Assembly: GCA_030156945.1 (NCBI GenBank)
Contig: JASGLT010000001.1
Coordinates: 113,677 to 177,676, forward strand
Source: Thermococcaceae archaeon
GTDB lineage: Archaea; Methanobacteriota_B; Thermococci; Thermococcales; Thermococcaceae
Reading direction: 5' to 3'
Length of the DNA stretch: 64,000 nucleotides
This document shows positions 7,380 through 14,943 of the stretch, piece after piece. The stretch's first letter is position 1. Every line of letters starts with the position of its first letter. Under the pieces are notes generated by a model. That model was given only the letters and a program-made list of their open reading frames with translations, was not told where the DNA came from and did no database searches. The translations under genes and the position numbers were made by a program.

Positions 7380-8207
7380 ATGAAAAGGCTGGGCATAATC
7401 CTCGTGATCATCCTCCTGACTGCAAGCTTAAGCGGATGCATCGGAAATAGTCACGAAGAGACTCAAACGCCGCCTTCTCCAAGCACTACAAGCACCACAG
7501 GGGCGTCCCATACCAGTACGTCGAGCACTGAAAGGCCGATTAACGATATTGAAGGGGCAAAATCCTCGCTGGAATCAGTAAAACAGTTCACATATGAGCT
7601 CAAAACTGCCTTAAGCATGAACATAAGCCTCCAAACTTCCGGGATAAGTCAAAACTCCTCAATAAAACTCATCGTTCTTGAGAAGGGGTATCTGGACTTT
7701 GAATCGAAAGAGGCGTGGATAAACACGACAACCGTAAGCCTTCCAGACAACGTCTCAGTAAGCCTTACTCAGGTCGTTAAGGGAGGGAAAACTTACATAA
7801 AAACCAATCTTGGCATCCTCAACGTTTCAAACGAGGAAAATCCGGTATGGGAGTACAACGCCGTTTCCCTTGCCAGAAAATACCTACAGCAGGTGCCCCT
7901 GGAGAGCGAGAGCGGGGAGGAGCTAAAAATAACCTACATACTCGATCGGGAGGATGTTAAGGGCCTCGCAACCCCCTACATTGCCATCGACAATGGCACG
8001 GGAATCGAAGTCAAGAAAGGAAGGATAACATTCTTTTTCAGAGACGGAAGTTTGTCGGAGGTGGAGATAGAGTACATCCTCGTGACTCGGACCCCCATAG
8101 AAGACCCCGTTCTCGGAAGCGGAGAAATAATCCAGGAAGTGGAAGGGAGGAGCACGATAAAAATCACTTCCTTCAACAAAAAGGTTGAAGTCAGCCCACC
8201 TACTTGA
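7380..8207 (+). CDS. secreted lipoprotein with Ser/Thr-rich linker
   Basis: The 275-aa protein starts with a lipoprotein signal ('ILVIILLTASLSGC', lipobox LSGC). An S/T/P-rich spacer (residues ~25-50) typical of archaeal surface-anchored proteins follows, then a beta-rich domain of about 220 aa. The domain resembles LppX/LolA-like half-barrel lipoproteins only in general composition, and no enzyme motif is visible. It is probably anchored to the membrane by an N-terminal lipid. The 3' end overlaps the convergent moeB-like gene by 8 bp. Confidence 0.75.
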   Translation: MKRLGIILVIILLTASLSGCIGNSHEETQTPPSPSTTSTTGASHTSTSSTERPINDIEGAKSSLESVKQFTYELKTALSMNISLQTSGISQNSSIKLIVLEKGYLDFESKEAWINTTTVSLPDNVSVSLTQVVKGGKTYIKTNLGILNVSNEENPVWEYNAVSLARKYLQQVPLESESGEELKITYILDREDVKGLATPYIAIDNGTGIEVKKGRITFFFRDGSLSEVEIEYILVTRTPIEDPVLGSGEIIQEVEGRSTIKITSFNKKVEVSPPT

Positions 8208-8898
8208 GCTCCACGACGTCAAAGATGTTCAGAGCGAGGTCTATCAGGAGGAGCTTGTTAATCAAAGGCTCCCCAATGCCAGTGAGCAGTTTAATAACCT
8301 CCATGGCCTGTATTGAGCCAACAACTCCGGCAGTTGCCCCGATTATCGGGAATTTTTCCTCCTTTTCTTTAACTTTCGGGAAGAGCTCCTTTAGGCTCTT
8401 GGTGAGACCCGGTACTATCGTTGTGATCTGCCCGTGCATCCCCTCAACCGCCCCGTGAACGAGGGGAATTTTCTTCCTGTGCACGTAGTCATCGAGCAGG
8501 TAGCGGGTCTCGAAGTTGTCGAGACAATCGACCACGACATCAACGCCTTTAAGGACTTCTTCAACGTTCTCCTCCGTGAGTCTGCCACTGAAGGTTTCTA
8601 TTTTTATGTCGGAGTTGAAGCGCTCAAGCTTCCATCTGGCGGACTCTGGCTTTGGTCTCTCCCCCACGTCTTCCTCCCAGTGGAGTATCTGTCTGTTGAG
8701 GTTGCTCAGCTCGGGCCTCTGCTCGTCAACAAGCAGGAGAGTTCCCACACCAGCGGCTGCAAGGTAGTAAGCAACGGGGCTACCCAACCCACCAACACCC
8801 ACCACGGCAACCTTTGCACCCTTGAGCTTCTCCTGACCCTCCTTCCCGAAGATCATTATCTGCCGGTCATACCTTTCAATTTCCCTTTCACTCAACAT
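8200..8898 (-). CDS. MoeB/ThiF/HesA-family E1-like adenylyltransferase
   Basis: The 232-aa protein has the Rossmann ATP site 'VAVVGVGGLGSPVAYYLAAAG', the adenylation motif 'LSNLNRQILH' and 'DCLDNFETRYLL'. It activates the C-terminal Gly-Gly of ubiquitin-like sulfur carriers such as MoaD or SAMPs. The paired zinc-binding cysteines (CxxC) seen in many MoeB proteins are not evident, so this is a zinc-less variant. The start at 8898 follows GTGGTGGTTGAT and sits one base from the moaD stop, so the two are co-transcribed. Confidence 0.9.
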   Translation of the reverse strand: MLSEREIERYDRQIMIFGKEGQEKLKGAKVAVVGVGGLGSPVAYYLAAAGVGTLLLVDEQRPELSNLNRQILHWEEDVGERPKPESARWKLERFNSDIKIETFSGRLTEENVEEVLKGVDVVVDCLDNFETRYLLDDYVHRKKIPLVHGAVEGMHGQITTIVPGLTKSLKELFPKVKEKEEKFPIIGATAGVVGSIQAMEVIKLLTGIGEPLINKLLLIDLALNIFDVVELK

Positions 8899-8899
8899 A

Positions 8900-9166
8900 T
8901 CAACCACCACTCACAGGCGGGAATATCGCCACCACATCCCCATCCTGAAGAGCCTCATCAAACTTAACGTAGCGACCGTTTCTTGAGACGTTTACATCAG
9001 CCAAATCATCCTCCTCAGCAAAGACCTCATTCTTCAGTTCAGGATGCCTCTCCTTCAGGAATTCAATCAGCTCCCCCACAGTTATCCCATCGGGCACTTC
9101 AAGCTCTTCCTCACTCTTGCCCACTAGAGAGCGGTAACGGGCGAAGTATCTGACCCTTATTTTCAT
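8900..9166 (-). CDS. moaD: MoaD/SAMP-like ubiquitin-fold sulfur carrier
   Basis: The 88-aa protein has a beta-grasp pattern and ends in the required 'PPVSGG' di-glycine, which is adenylated and thiocarboxylated. It begins 'MKIRVRYFARYRSLVGKSEEEL', typical of MoaD. It is encoded directly upstream of its presumed activating E1-like enzyme and near MoaE, so molybdopterin synthesis is the likely role. Archaeal relatives can also act as protein modifiers. The ATG follows GGGGGAATTCA. Confidence 0.92.
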   Translation of the reverse strand: MKIRVRYFARYRSLVGKSEEELEVPDGITVGELIEFLKERHPELKNEVFAEEDDLADVNVSRNGRYVKFDEALQDGDVVAIFPPVSGG

Positions 9167-9185
9167 TGAATTCCCCCAAAGGAAA

Positions 9186-9353
9186 CTAATACGCGAGAGT
9201 TAAAAAATATTGCTCGATGTAATCAACCCACGAGAAATCACGCCCAACTTCTGAGAGCTTCAAGGCATTGTTGCCAAAGATATTGCTACTAACTTCCCCT
9301 ATCCACTACTTTTGTTTTTCCAAGTCTGTCCAAACCCAGTTGGCCCCCAATAC
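9186..9353 (-). pseudogene. possible decayed coding stretch
   Basis: On the minus strand, in frame with and downstream of the 82-aa membrane ORF, about 55 codons read with a protein-like composition around one TAG: '..GANWVWTDLEKQK*WIGEVSSNIF..' to '..SWVDYIEQYFLTLAY*'. No family is recognised. It may be the lost C-terminal part of the upstream gene or of another cassette. The call rests on composition only. Confidence 0.25.
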
Positions 9354-9362
9354 TTGGGATTT

Positions 9363-9611
9363 TTAAGCCTCCCCCAGCATCTTTGATTCACTTCCCACCC
9401 TTTTCACAAGTTCTTCCGGAGTCATGTATTCGACTCTACCGTGCTCTCCTATGATGTAGGGCTCTTTCTTAGTCCTGTTCTTTTTCTGATCCGCCATGAA
9501 CGCGATTACAAGAACCCCAAAGCCCACGAGATCCCATGTACTAACTGCCTCCTGAACGATCAGGGCGAGAATATAGAAAACAAAAATGAGAATCCAATAT
9601 TTGACTTTCAT
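9363..9611 (-). CDS. small membrane protein, last member of the cassette array
   Basis: The 82-aa protein has two hydrophobic segments near the N-terminus and a soluble tail 'KKEPYIIGEHGRVEYMTPEEL'. The tail matches that of the 107-aa neighbour ('REPYIIGDSKEIEYLTEEEL'), so the two are paralogues. The ATG follows GGGGTGATACTCAG. It lies directly downstream of a toxin-less homology remnant, consistent with an immunity gene whose toxin module was lost. Function is inferred only from position. Confidence 0.6.
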   Translation of the reverse strand: MKVKYWILIFVFYILALIVQEAVSTWDLVGFGVLVIAFMADQKKNRTKKEPYIIGEHGRVEYMTPEELVKRVGSESKMLGEA

Positions 9612-9660
9612 CTGAGTATCACCCCTCTGTTGTTTTCATGCTCCTCTTTCACGCTTAAAT

Positions 9661-9786
9661 TACAACCACGTAAAACCTAACCTCGTACGAGTGCTCACCC
9701 TCACTCGCCAACCATTGAAGGGTGAAGCTTTTAGTGGAGCCAGCACTAACGCTCCCGCTCAATGGGTCATCCTCCTGATCTTCAAT
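9661..9786 (-). pseudogene. cassette remnant: homology block without effector tail
   Basis: The minus strand encodes 'LSGSVSAGSTKSFTLQW' and 'EGEHSYEVRFYVV' and then a stop. This matches the block found inside the 1032-aa surface protein and at the start of the downstream cassettes. The unique C-terminal domain that normally follows is missing. It sits between two putative immunity genes, so it probably marks a cassette whose effector part was deleted. Confidence 0.7.
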
Positions 9787-10110
9787 TCATGACTCTCCAG
9801 TTTTTCCATGCTTAAGACGTTGTTCCAGCTCTTCTTCTGTAAGATACTCAATTTCCTTTGAATCACCAATGATGTAGGGTTCTCGTGGAACTTTCTTACA
9901 TCGCTCATAATGTTTCATATCGCAAAGTACCCAGAGTACGAACAGCGGCCAAGTGGGCAAGATTGCAATTAAGATACTCCACGGAATAGATCCAATTACG
10001 TAAACAGCCAATAGAAAGATAAAGACAAAAGGGACGACAAACTCTGCAAAACGTTTACTCATACTCGCCTCTTGCAATCTAGTTGTTAAGTATAATTCAA
10101 CATCATTCAT
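9787..10110 (-). CDS. small membrane protein, putative immunity protein
   Basis: The 107-aa protein has two transmembrane segments at ~25-70, separated by a tight Pro turn, and a cytosolic-like acidic tail with 'REPYIIGDSKEIEYLTEEEL'. I start it at the ATG at 10110, where GGTGAGGAAA is well placed. The start overlaps the end of the 172-aa gene, so the two are translationally coupled. It shares its tail motif with the 82-aa protein downstream. It belongs to the membrane-protein part of a cassette. Confidence 0.65.
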   Translation of the reverse strand: MNDVELYLTTRLQEASMSKRFAEFVVPFVFIFLLAVYVIGSIPWSILIAILPTWPLFVLWVLCDMKHYERCKKVPREPYIIGDSKEIEYLTEEELEQRLKHGKTGES

Positions 10111-10621
10111 TTTCCTCACCTTGGTTTTTGAATTCTAGGGTGAAGTCTAGTATGTGTAGTCCTAGTAGTGCTAGAGCTTGAAGCCCATAAATTGTGCGAT
10201 AGTAGAGGACGAGAGTGAGGGGGAGGATAATCATTAAGAGCACGGGTCTCTTAAGATCCTCCTTCAGCTTAAAATCATAAGCTAAATCACTAATAAACCT
10301 CAACACCCTATCCATGTAAAACAAAGGCAAAAACATCCACAAAAACCACAAAAGTGCAAAAGACTTTCCCAAAACTAAGATCAACGCGGCTATTGCGAGC
10401 CATATTGGGAAGAATAGTTTTGCCTCGAACTTGAACTTCTCTTTTTCAATCTCTTTATTAAACCACGCGCTCATAAGAGTGAATACTACAGAATAATACA
10501 AGTTAAGATGAACTATAGGGTATGCATTCGAAGAATAATTATCCCCCGTAATGAACACTAAAATAAGAGAAACAAGACCAGCCAGAGTCATGGCAATTCG
10601 AAGTACTTCTCTAACCTGCAT
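10103..10621 (-). CDS. polytopic membrane protein, putative immunity protein of cassette 4
   Basis: The 172-aa protein has about five hydrophobic segments, a charged loop 'KEIEKEKFKFEAK' and an acidic tail 'FKNQGEENE'. The ATG follows GGAGGGTAGTGCC, four bases after the stop of the cassette-4 gene. Tight coupling to an upstream toxin-like gene and strong hydrophobicity are typical of membrane immunity proteins against pore-forming effectors. No named family was recognised. Confidence 0.65.
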   Translation of the reverse strand: MQVREVLRIAMTLAGLVSLILVFITGDNYSSNAYPIVHLNLYYSVVFTLMSAWFNKEIEKEKFKFEAKLFFPIWLAIAALILVLGKSFALLWFLWMFLPLFYMDRVLRFISDLAYDFKLKEDLKRPVLLMIILPLTLVLYYRTIYGLQALALLGLHILDFTLEFKNQGEENE

Positions 10622-10625
10622 GGCA

Positions 10626-11522
10626 CTACCCTCCTACGACATCATTATTGTCAAATCCTGAGTCTGGATCTGGAGCAAAAAGCCAGTCGTAGATGTCCAC
10701 TCCTATCAATAAGACAGTAAACGCTATGCCCCCAAATTTTGCTACTTTACTCCCAGCCTTTAACATGAGTAACCCTGCTGCCACATATTTCTCTGCCTCA
10801 ATGTCGTTTTTAATATAACTAACGAAAGCTTTAGCCTCTTCCACGACTCCTTTATCTTTAACCACAAGATCCTCACTTATCACGTCATCTTCAAAGACGA
10901 ACTTAATTTTATATATGTAACCCCCAAGTTGCTCCTTATATGAGGCATCTAATGGATCCAACGGATCCTTTCCAAAGTACCAGTTGGCGAAATCGTCATA
11001 AAGTATAATCCTCACTTGGATTGTGTCTGAGGGAGTTAAAGTATAACTTTTGCTATCCATGATAACACTTTTCACGCTGGATGTTCCTTCTTCCCAAACC
11101 TTCTTTCCACCGAACCATATCTGACGAAGTTCAAGGGAATTAACAGAAATTTGAGGATTCCACGAAGCAACACACGTAATGGGCTCCCCGGGATACACCT
11201 CTTTTGTGCAGTCTAAATTCGGAGAAACAATCTTTCCAACAACTTCCACAGTCACTTCCGCCCAGTGTTCTTCTCCTGCACCGTTCGGTTCACCATCATA
11301 ATTGTCGAGGAAGAGTTTGAACGTGTGGTTGCCAACACCCTGGATAGTGTAACTGAAACTAACGTTCCTCCCGCCATTCGCTGGAACTCTACCCTCAAAA
11401 CCATCAAAATTCCGAACCTGTGAGGTTGAGTATACCATCACATCTCCCTCAAAAACCGAGTTGAGAGAACTGAGGGCAACACTCTTATTCGGACTGTCAG
11501 CAGGGGATATCCGATGATACAT
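10626..11522 (-). CDS. orphan C-terminal cassette 4 of the modular surface protein
   Basis: From an ATG at 11522 (GGTGAGG upstream) the protein has about 298 aa and no signal peptide. Residues ~33-100 copy the surface protein almost exactly ('RVPANGGRNVSFSYTI', 'FKLFLDNYDGEPNGAGEEHW'). The sequence just before them is joined across an apparent internal deletion of about 20 codons relative to the parent. A two-Cys module ('LDCTKE..ITCVASWNP') follows, then a variable tail with a helical stretch and a hydrophobic segment 'GGIAFTVLLIGVDIYDWLF'. Without a signal it is probably a silent donor or an intracellular protein. Confidence 0.7.
   Translation of the reverse strand: MYHRISPADSPNKSVALSSLNSVFEGDVMVYSTSQVRNFDGFEGRVPANGGRNVSFSYTIQGVGNHTFKLFLDNYDGEPNGAGEEHWAEVTVEVVGKIVSPNLDCTKEVYPGEPITCVASWNPQISVNSLELRQIWFGGKKVWEEGTSSVKSVIMDSKSYTLTPSDTIQVRIILYDDFANWYFGKDPLDPLDASYKEQLGGYIYKIKFVFEDDVISEDLVVKDKGVVEEAKAFVSYIKNDIEAEKYVAAGLLMLKAGSKVAKFGGIAFTVLLIGVDIYDWLFAPDPDSGFDNNDVVGG
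11266..11410 (-). repeat. recombination-size homology block, copy in cassette 4
   Basis: About 145 bp encoding 'RVPANGGRNVSFSYTI' to 'GEEHWAEVTV' is almost identical to 17872-18016 in the full-length gene; I count about four differences by eye. Such identity, including silent sites, points to recent gene conversion or duplication. Confidence 0.8.
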
Positions 11523-11889
11523 CCACAATATCCTCACCCCTCTCATCTCCCCCAGAGACACCGCCCCTTGCCCACTTCATATAATAACTCCTGAGAAGGT
11601 AAGCATAAACCCCAGCCCAGATGATATTGTCCAAATAAGTCCTGAGACCGGGATTCATGCTGTCGACAACAAGGCCCAAATACATGATGATAAACGCTGA
11701 AGCCACCACTGGGGCAGGCATCTGTCTGGTTTTAAACACCCACCACACAGTAAAACTCCAAAGCAAAAGCAGAGAAATCTGAAGAACAAAAGAAAAATCA
11801 AAGTACCAATAGTAGATATTAACGAAACTCTCCCATGATAATAACAAAAGGGGGAGCAAGAGGAGCACTTTAAATGTGAAGCTACCCAT
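11497..11889 (-). CDS. membrane protein, putative immunity protein of cassette 3
   Basis: The 130-aa protein has about four transmembrane segments ('FKVLLLLPLLLLSW', 'FVLQISLLLLWSFTVWWVF', 'VVASAFIIMYLGLVV', 'IIWAGVYAYLL') and a polar tail that overlaps the start of cassette 4. The ATG follows GGGGGTGATGCCTA a few bases after the cassette-3 stop. The toxin-then-membrane gene order is kept across the whole array, which is the main basis for the proposed role. Confidence 0.65.
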   Translation of the reverse strand: MGSFTFKVLLLLPLLLLSWESFVNIYYWYFDFSFVLQISLLLLWSFTVWWVFKTRQMPAPVVASAFIIMYLGLVVDSMNPGLRTYLDNIIWAGVYAYLLRSYYMKWARGGVSGGDERGEDIVDVSSDIPC

Positions 11890-11895
11890 TAGGCA

Positions 11896-12687
11896 TCACC
11901 CCCAGAAGCTCTTTACGAATTCCCACAGCTTGTCTCCTGACTTAGATATCAATATTATTGTCACTATGATTTTTATTACGTTTTTGCCAAAGTTTTTCAG
12001 CCTTTGAACTCTCATGTCATGGTCGTATTTCTCCTGAGCACTTCCAGTGTAGAATAACGTTGTAGACGCTTTTAGAGCTTTATTGTTAAAGATAACGCCG
12101 TCGTTCTCATCAAAAACATCAAACCTGAGAATGATGCTGTATTCTGTATCCCAATAAGCAATCTGATATATTGTGTACGTATTGATATTGCCCCGGACTG
12201 TCGAGGACAATAAGTCATGATTGTCGGAGAGGCCAAAATGGGAAGCAAACCCATCATCCACCTTGCCGAGGTTTATCGGAATTTCCCGGGACGAGTGTGG
12301 GGGCACTTCTTTAAATGTGCTTAGATAGAAGATTCCCTCCAAGTTTTCAAAACGTTTGTAATTGATATCCGCCTCCTCATACGTCACTTCACCACAGAGA
12401 GTAATGTTGTTCAATTGCACTTTTACGGCAGTGGGATTATTGTTCACGACATGAACGATGCATGCGAAGCCCTCACCCAGACCAACCCGTGAAGGACACT
12501 CCAGCCTCATTTTCATCCCACTGCTTGGATTTGCAGCAACACTCACCCCTCCGCTCCAACCATCCACTTCCAACTCCTGCCCACCAACGACCTCGTAAAG
12601 CCTAACCCCGTACGAATGCTCACCCTGAACAGCAGTCCACTGAAGGGTGAAACTTTTAGTGGAGCTTGCGGGAACACTACCCCTCAC
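11896..12687 (-). CDS. orphan C-terminal cassette 3
   Basis: The protein of about 263 aa starts at a GTG (GGAGG 8 nt upstream) inside a copy of the surface-protein block ('GSVPASSTKSFTLQW', 'GEHSYGVRLYEV'). The upstream copy reads 'LIDG' and then hits a TAG, so it is a 5'-truncated duplicate. A two-Cys module ('LECPSRVGLGEGFAC', 'NNNPTAVKV') and a unique beta-rich region follow. The tail has a hydrophobic, partly amphipathic stretch 'NVIKIIVTIILISKSGDKLW'. It lacks a secretion signal. It could be expressed or act as a recombination donor. Confidence 0.7.
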   Translation of the reverse strand: MRGSVPASSTKSFTLQWTAVQGEHSYGVRLYEVVGGQELEVDGWSGGVSVAANPSSGMKMRLECPSRVGLGEGFACIVHVVNNNPTAVKVQLNNITLCGEVTYEEADINYKRFENLEGIFYLSTFKEVPPHSSREIPINLGKVDDGFASHFGLSDNHDLLSSTVRGNINTYTIYQIAYWDTEYSIILRFDVFDENDGVIFNNKALKASTTLFYTGSAQEKYDHDMRVQRLKNFGKNVIKIIVTIILISKSGDKLWEFVKSFWG

Positions 12688-12690
12688 CGA
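12552..12690 (-). repeat. shared homology block, copy in cassette 3
   Basis: About 139 bp encoding 'GSVPASSTKSFTLQW' to 'GGQELEVDGWSG' closely matches 18196-18335 of the full-length gene. Related copies lie at about 13707-13825, 16459-16560 and 9681-9745. Each copy sits at the junction where a different C-terminal module begins. Confidence 0.8.
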
Positions 12691-12770
12691 ACCAGCCTCC
12701 TAACCGTCTATGAGGAATATAGGAAATTAGTTACTGATTAAAAAGAAAAACAAAAAGTGGGAGTTCACTA

Positions 12771-13073
12771 TTATGAATCTTTTCGGGAATGTTCTGGTTT
12801 GGGGTACAGTTTTGTTAACACTAATATGTATATCAAGCTCGATAATGTGACTAGAAGGAAAACAATGATGTAAATTGAGGAGTGCAGTGCCCAAGGTGCC
12901 CATGTTCGGAACCATGCCCAATACGCCAGGAACATTGGCAGTCCAAGTACCGTCCTTTGTACCAGATGATAGTTTCCTCGCCTTAAATGAACGAGTAAGG
13001 CTATTGAGACTATCACCATCGTTGCAGGGTATAATACAATATTGAGTACAGACAAAGCATCGTCCAGAGTCAT
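12771..13073 (-). CDS. membrane protein, putative immunity protein of cassette 2
   Basis: The protein has about 100 aa and three transmembrane segments ('VLYPATMVIVSIALLVHL', 'LGLPMFLAYWAWF', 'SSIYIIVFLLVTLSSLIYIL'). I prefer the ATG at 13073, six bases after GGGGGTG, although an ATG at 13079 overlaps the stop of cassette 2. It is co-directional and coupled to the toxin-like gene. No family was recognised. Confidence 0.65.
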   Translation of the reverse strand: MTLDDALSVLNIVLYPATMVIVSIALLVHLRRGNYHLVQRTVLGLPMFLAYWAWFRTWAPWALHSSIYIIVFLLVTLSSLIYILVLTKLYPKPEHSRKDS

Positions 13074-13078
13074 TCCCA

Positions 13079-13849
13079 TCACCCCCGTATCGATAAGTCC
13101 ACTACAATGAATGTGACAATTACACCCACTATAGCCGCTCCAACTGGACCCAATCCAAGAGATGCTGCTATTAATGCTGTTGTAAGCCCAACACCCCCAC
13201 CAATTAGTAGCTCTTTTCCAATTTTCTCACTCTCCTTTTTCATGAGAGGGCTTCCGAAGTAGTAGAGTGTTATGGTCTTAGTGATGGTCGCATCCTCCTG
13301 CGGGTACGGCATGTCTATTTGTATAGTGAGAGTGTAGACCGTATCCGTCCAGTCAAACGAATATGACCCTATCGCAGGGTCATGTATGTATCTGTAGTCC
13401 AGTAGTTTTTTGTCCTCTGGGATTTCAATGGGAGCCACTAGCAGAACCTCAGTATGATTAGGGTCTATATTGATGGAATTCTGAATAGGGTACTCAATGC
13501 TCACTGTTCTAGTCTCGTGAAGATACTCATTGTAAGGATGGCCAGTTAAAATGACTTCTTTAGTGTTTATGCCAACCCTCTCGTTTAAAGTATTCTTTAA
13601 GTAGATTTTGCATTCGATAGTCTCACCAAGGCCAGCCCGCGGAGGACAGTCCACGTTTAATATTTCGACGCCCTTAATTTCATTTTTTTCTGAGATGCTA
13701 ATGCTTCCACTCTCACTGTCAACCTGCAACTCCTGCTCACCAACGACCTCGAAAAACTTCACCCCGTACGAATGCTCCCCAGCCTCAGCAGTCCATTGAA
13801 GGGTGAAGCTTTTAGCGGAGCTTGCTGGAGCTGGCGGAACGGGATTCAT
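13079..13849 (-). CDS. orphan C-terminal cassette 2
   Basis: The 256-aa protein begins with the shared block ('PASSAKSFTLQW', 'GEHSYGVKFFEVVGEQELQVD'). It continues with the two-Cys module ('VDCPPRAGLGETIECKIYLKN') and a beta-rich domain. It ends in a glycine-rich hydrophobic tail 'GGGVGLTTALIAASLGLGPV', of the sort seen in pore-forming bacteriocin-like peptides. The ATG at 13849 lies after GGGAGGGTG; the upstream membrane gene ends 19 bp before it. There is no signal peptide. The array context suggests a donor module for the large surface gene. Confidence 0.7.
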   Translation of the reverse strand: MNPVPPAPASSAKSFTLQWTAEAGEHSYGVKFFEVVGEQELQVDSESGSISISEKNEIKGVEILNVDCPPRAGLGETIECKIYLKNTLNERVGINTKEVILTGHPYNEYLHETRTVSIEYPIQNSINIDPNHTEVLLVAPIEIPEDKKLLDYRYIHDPAIGSYSFDWTDTVYTLTIQIDMPYPQEDATITKTITLYYFGSPLMKKESEKIGKELLIGGGVGLTTALIAASLGLGPVGAAIVGVIVTFIVVDLSIRG

Positions 13850-13866
13850 TATACTCACACCCTCCC

Positions 13867-14355
13867 TCAATCTTTTCTCAAATCTTCAAACATTATATAT
13901 CCAGCAAACACGAGCATTATCGCGGCAATGGCTTCACTCCAATTAGATGTTGAAACGCCTTCAATAAGGGGATTCAACGAGAAGAACCCCAAGAGCAGTA
14001 CCCCAAACCATCTAAGCCTCACTTCGGCGTTCTTTGCTGGAGGTTCTTTTCTAAGGCCGTACTGAGCCAGCAGTATAAATCCAGAGAGGGCGAGAAGAAT
14101 TGCCAATAACAAAGCCGCGAGAGTAACGCCAACAATAAGGGCACCTGTAAGAATTATAGTGATATTTGTCACAAGAAAGACATTTGACGGTCTCTCTGAA
14201 ATTTTCTTTTTTCCTCGTATCATCCATAGGATTGTTGTCCAGACGTATATAACCGAGAGGGTTACACTGGCAAGGGTTAACGTTACCCTCAAGTCTGTGG
14301 CAATATATACGAAGAGAAGCGAGAGAACATAAGTGAGAATACCCCAGTATCTCAT
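13867..14355 (-). CDS. polytopic membrane protein (third immunity-like gene after cassette 1)
   Basis: The 162-aa protein has about six hydrophobic segments. Its C-terminal part ('VRLRWFGVLLLGFFSLNPLI') follows the same pattern as the 164- and 172-aa proteins upstream (basic loop, aromatic, long helix, then another helix). It starts within an ATGA overlap with the preceding gene. Three such genes in a row suggest accumulation of immunity genes after loss of their toxins. Confidence 0.6.
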   Translation of the reverse strand: MRYWGILTYVLSLLFVYIATDLRVTLTLASVTLSVIYVWTTILWMIRGKKKISERPSNVFLVTNITIILTGALIVGVTLAALLLAILLALSGFILLAQYGLRKEPPAKNAEVRLRWFGVLLLGFFSLNPLIEGVSTSNWSEAIAAIMLVFAGYIMFEDLRKD

Positions 14356-14846
14356 GGCCCCGCCCCCATCAGTGCTTCGACGATTAGATACCCTATTATG
14401 GCTGGAAACGGATAGATCAAGGTCTCCAGGGTCTGTTCAGGTTTAAATGCAAGGATCAGGGCGTTAACTAGCTGAAAGGGCCAAAAGCGTTTGAACTTGC
14501 GTAGTGGGCCTACTGTTGATAAGTGCAAGAGGCCTAAGTACCCGAACCAGATCAAAAACACCACCACTAGTTTAAGAACAATTTTATGCTCCTCATAAAT
14601 GTATGCGATTGCCAGCAGTAGTGCCAAGAATAGGGTGAAGGTTAGATATAAAACGCCCTTGACTTTATGTGTTTTTGTATCTGATCCTCTGAATAGTATA
14701 ACCAGAAAAGCCAAGATTTGGATGAAGATTAAATTGGCTGCTAGTACTACCATCCCCAAGAGAGATCCTTCTGCCCAGCCTATAAGGGCGGAAGATAGAA
14801 CAAAAAATAAAAGGCCTGTAGAAAGTTTTAGGATACTGCTCTCCAT
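14352..14846 (-). CDS. polytopic membrane protein (second immunity-like gene after cassette 1)
   Basis: The 164-aa protein has about six transmembrane segments. It aligns by eye with the 172-aa protein upstream: 'GLLFFVLSSALIGWAEGS' with 'GFFLITLSIILIGEVRGI', and 'FKRFWPFQLVNALILAFK' with 'VKYFWAYQWIVMVVLAIK'. The two are therefore paralogues. The start follows GGGGGGTGCATAA. A 13-codon ORF resembling a cassette fragment lies just upstream. Confidence 0.65.
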   Translation of the reverse strand: MESSILKLSTGLLFFVLSSALIGWAEGSLLGMVVLAANLIFIQILAFLVILFRGSDTKTHKVKGVLYLTFTLFLALLLAIAYIYEEHKIVLKLVVVFLIWFGYLGLLHLSTVGPLRKFKRFWPFQLVNALILAFKPEQTLETLIYPFPAIIGYLIVEALMGAGP

Positions 14847-14873
14847 TTATGCACCCCCCTAAGGGAATAGTTC

Positions 14874-14915
14874 TCAAATCTTAACTGGAATTGTAACGTT
14901 GTTACCAACACACAT
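14874..14915 (-). other. 13-codon ORF, possible cassette scar
   Basis: A strong ribosome site (GGAGGGGGTCTA) precedes ATG and 'MCVGNNVTIPVKI' then a stop. The peptide resembles 'EAGNNVTVYITVKN' of cassette 1. It lies between two paralogous membrane genes, exactly where a toxin module would be expected. It may be the scar of a deleted effector; the match is short, so this is tentative. Confidence 0.3.
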
Positions 14916-14943
14916 TAGACCCCCTCCTTTGCACCTGTTTTTG

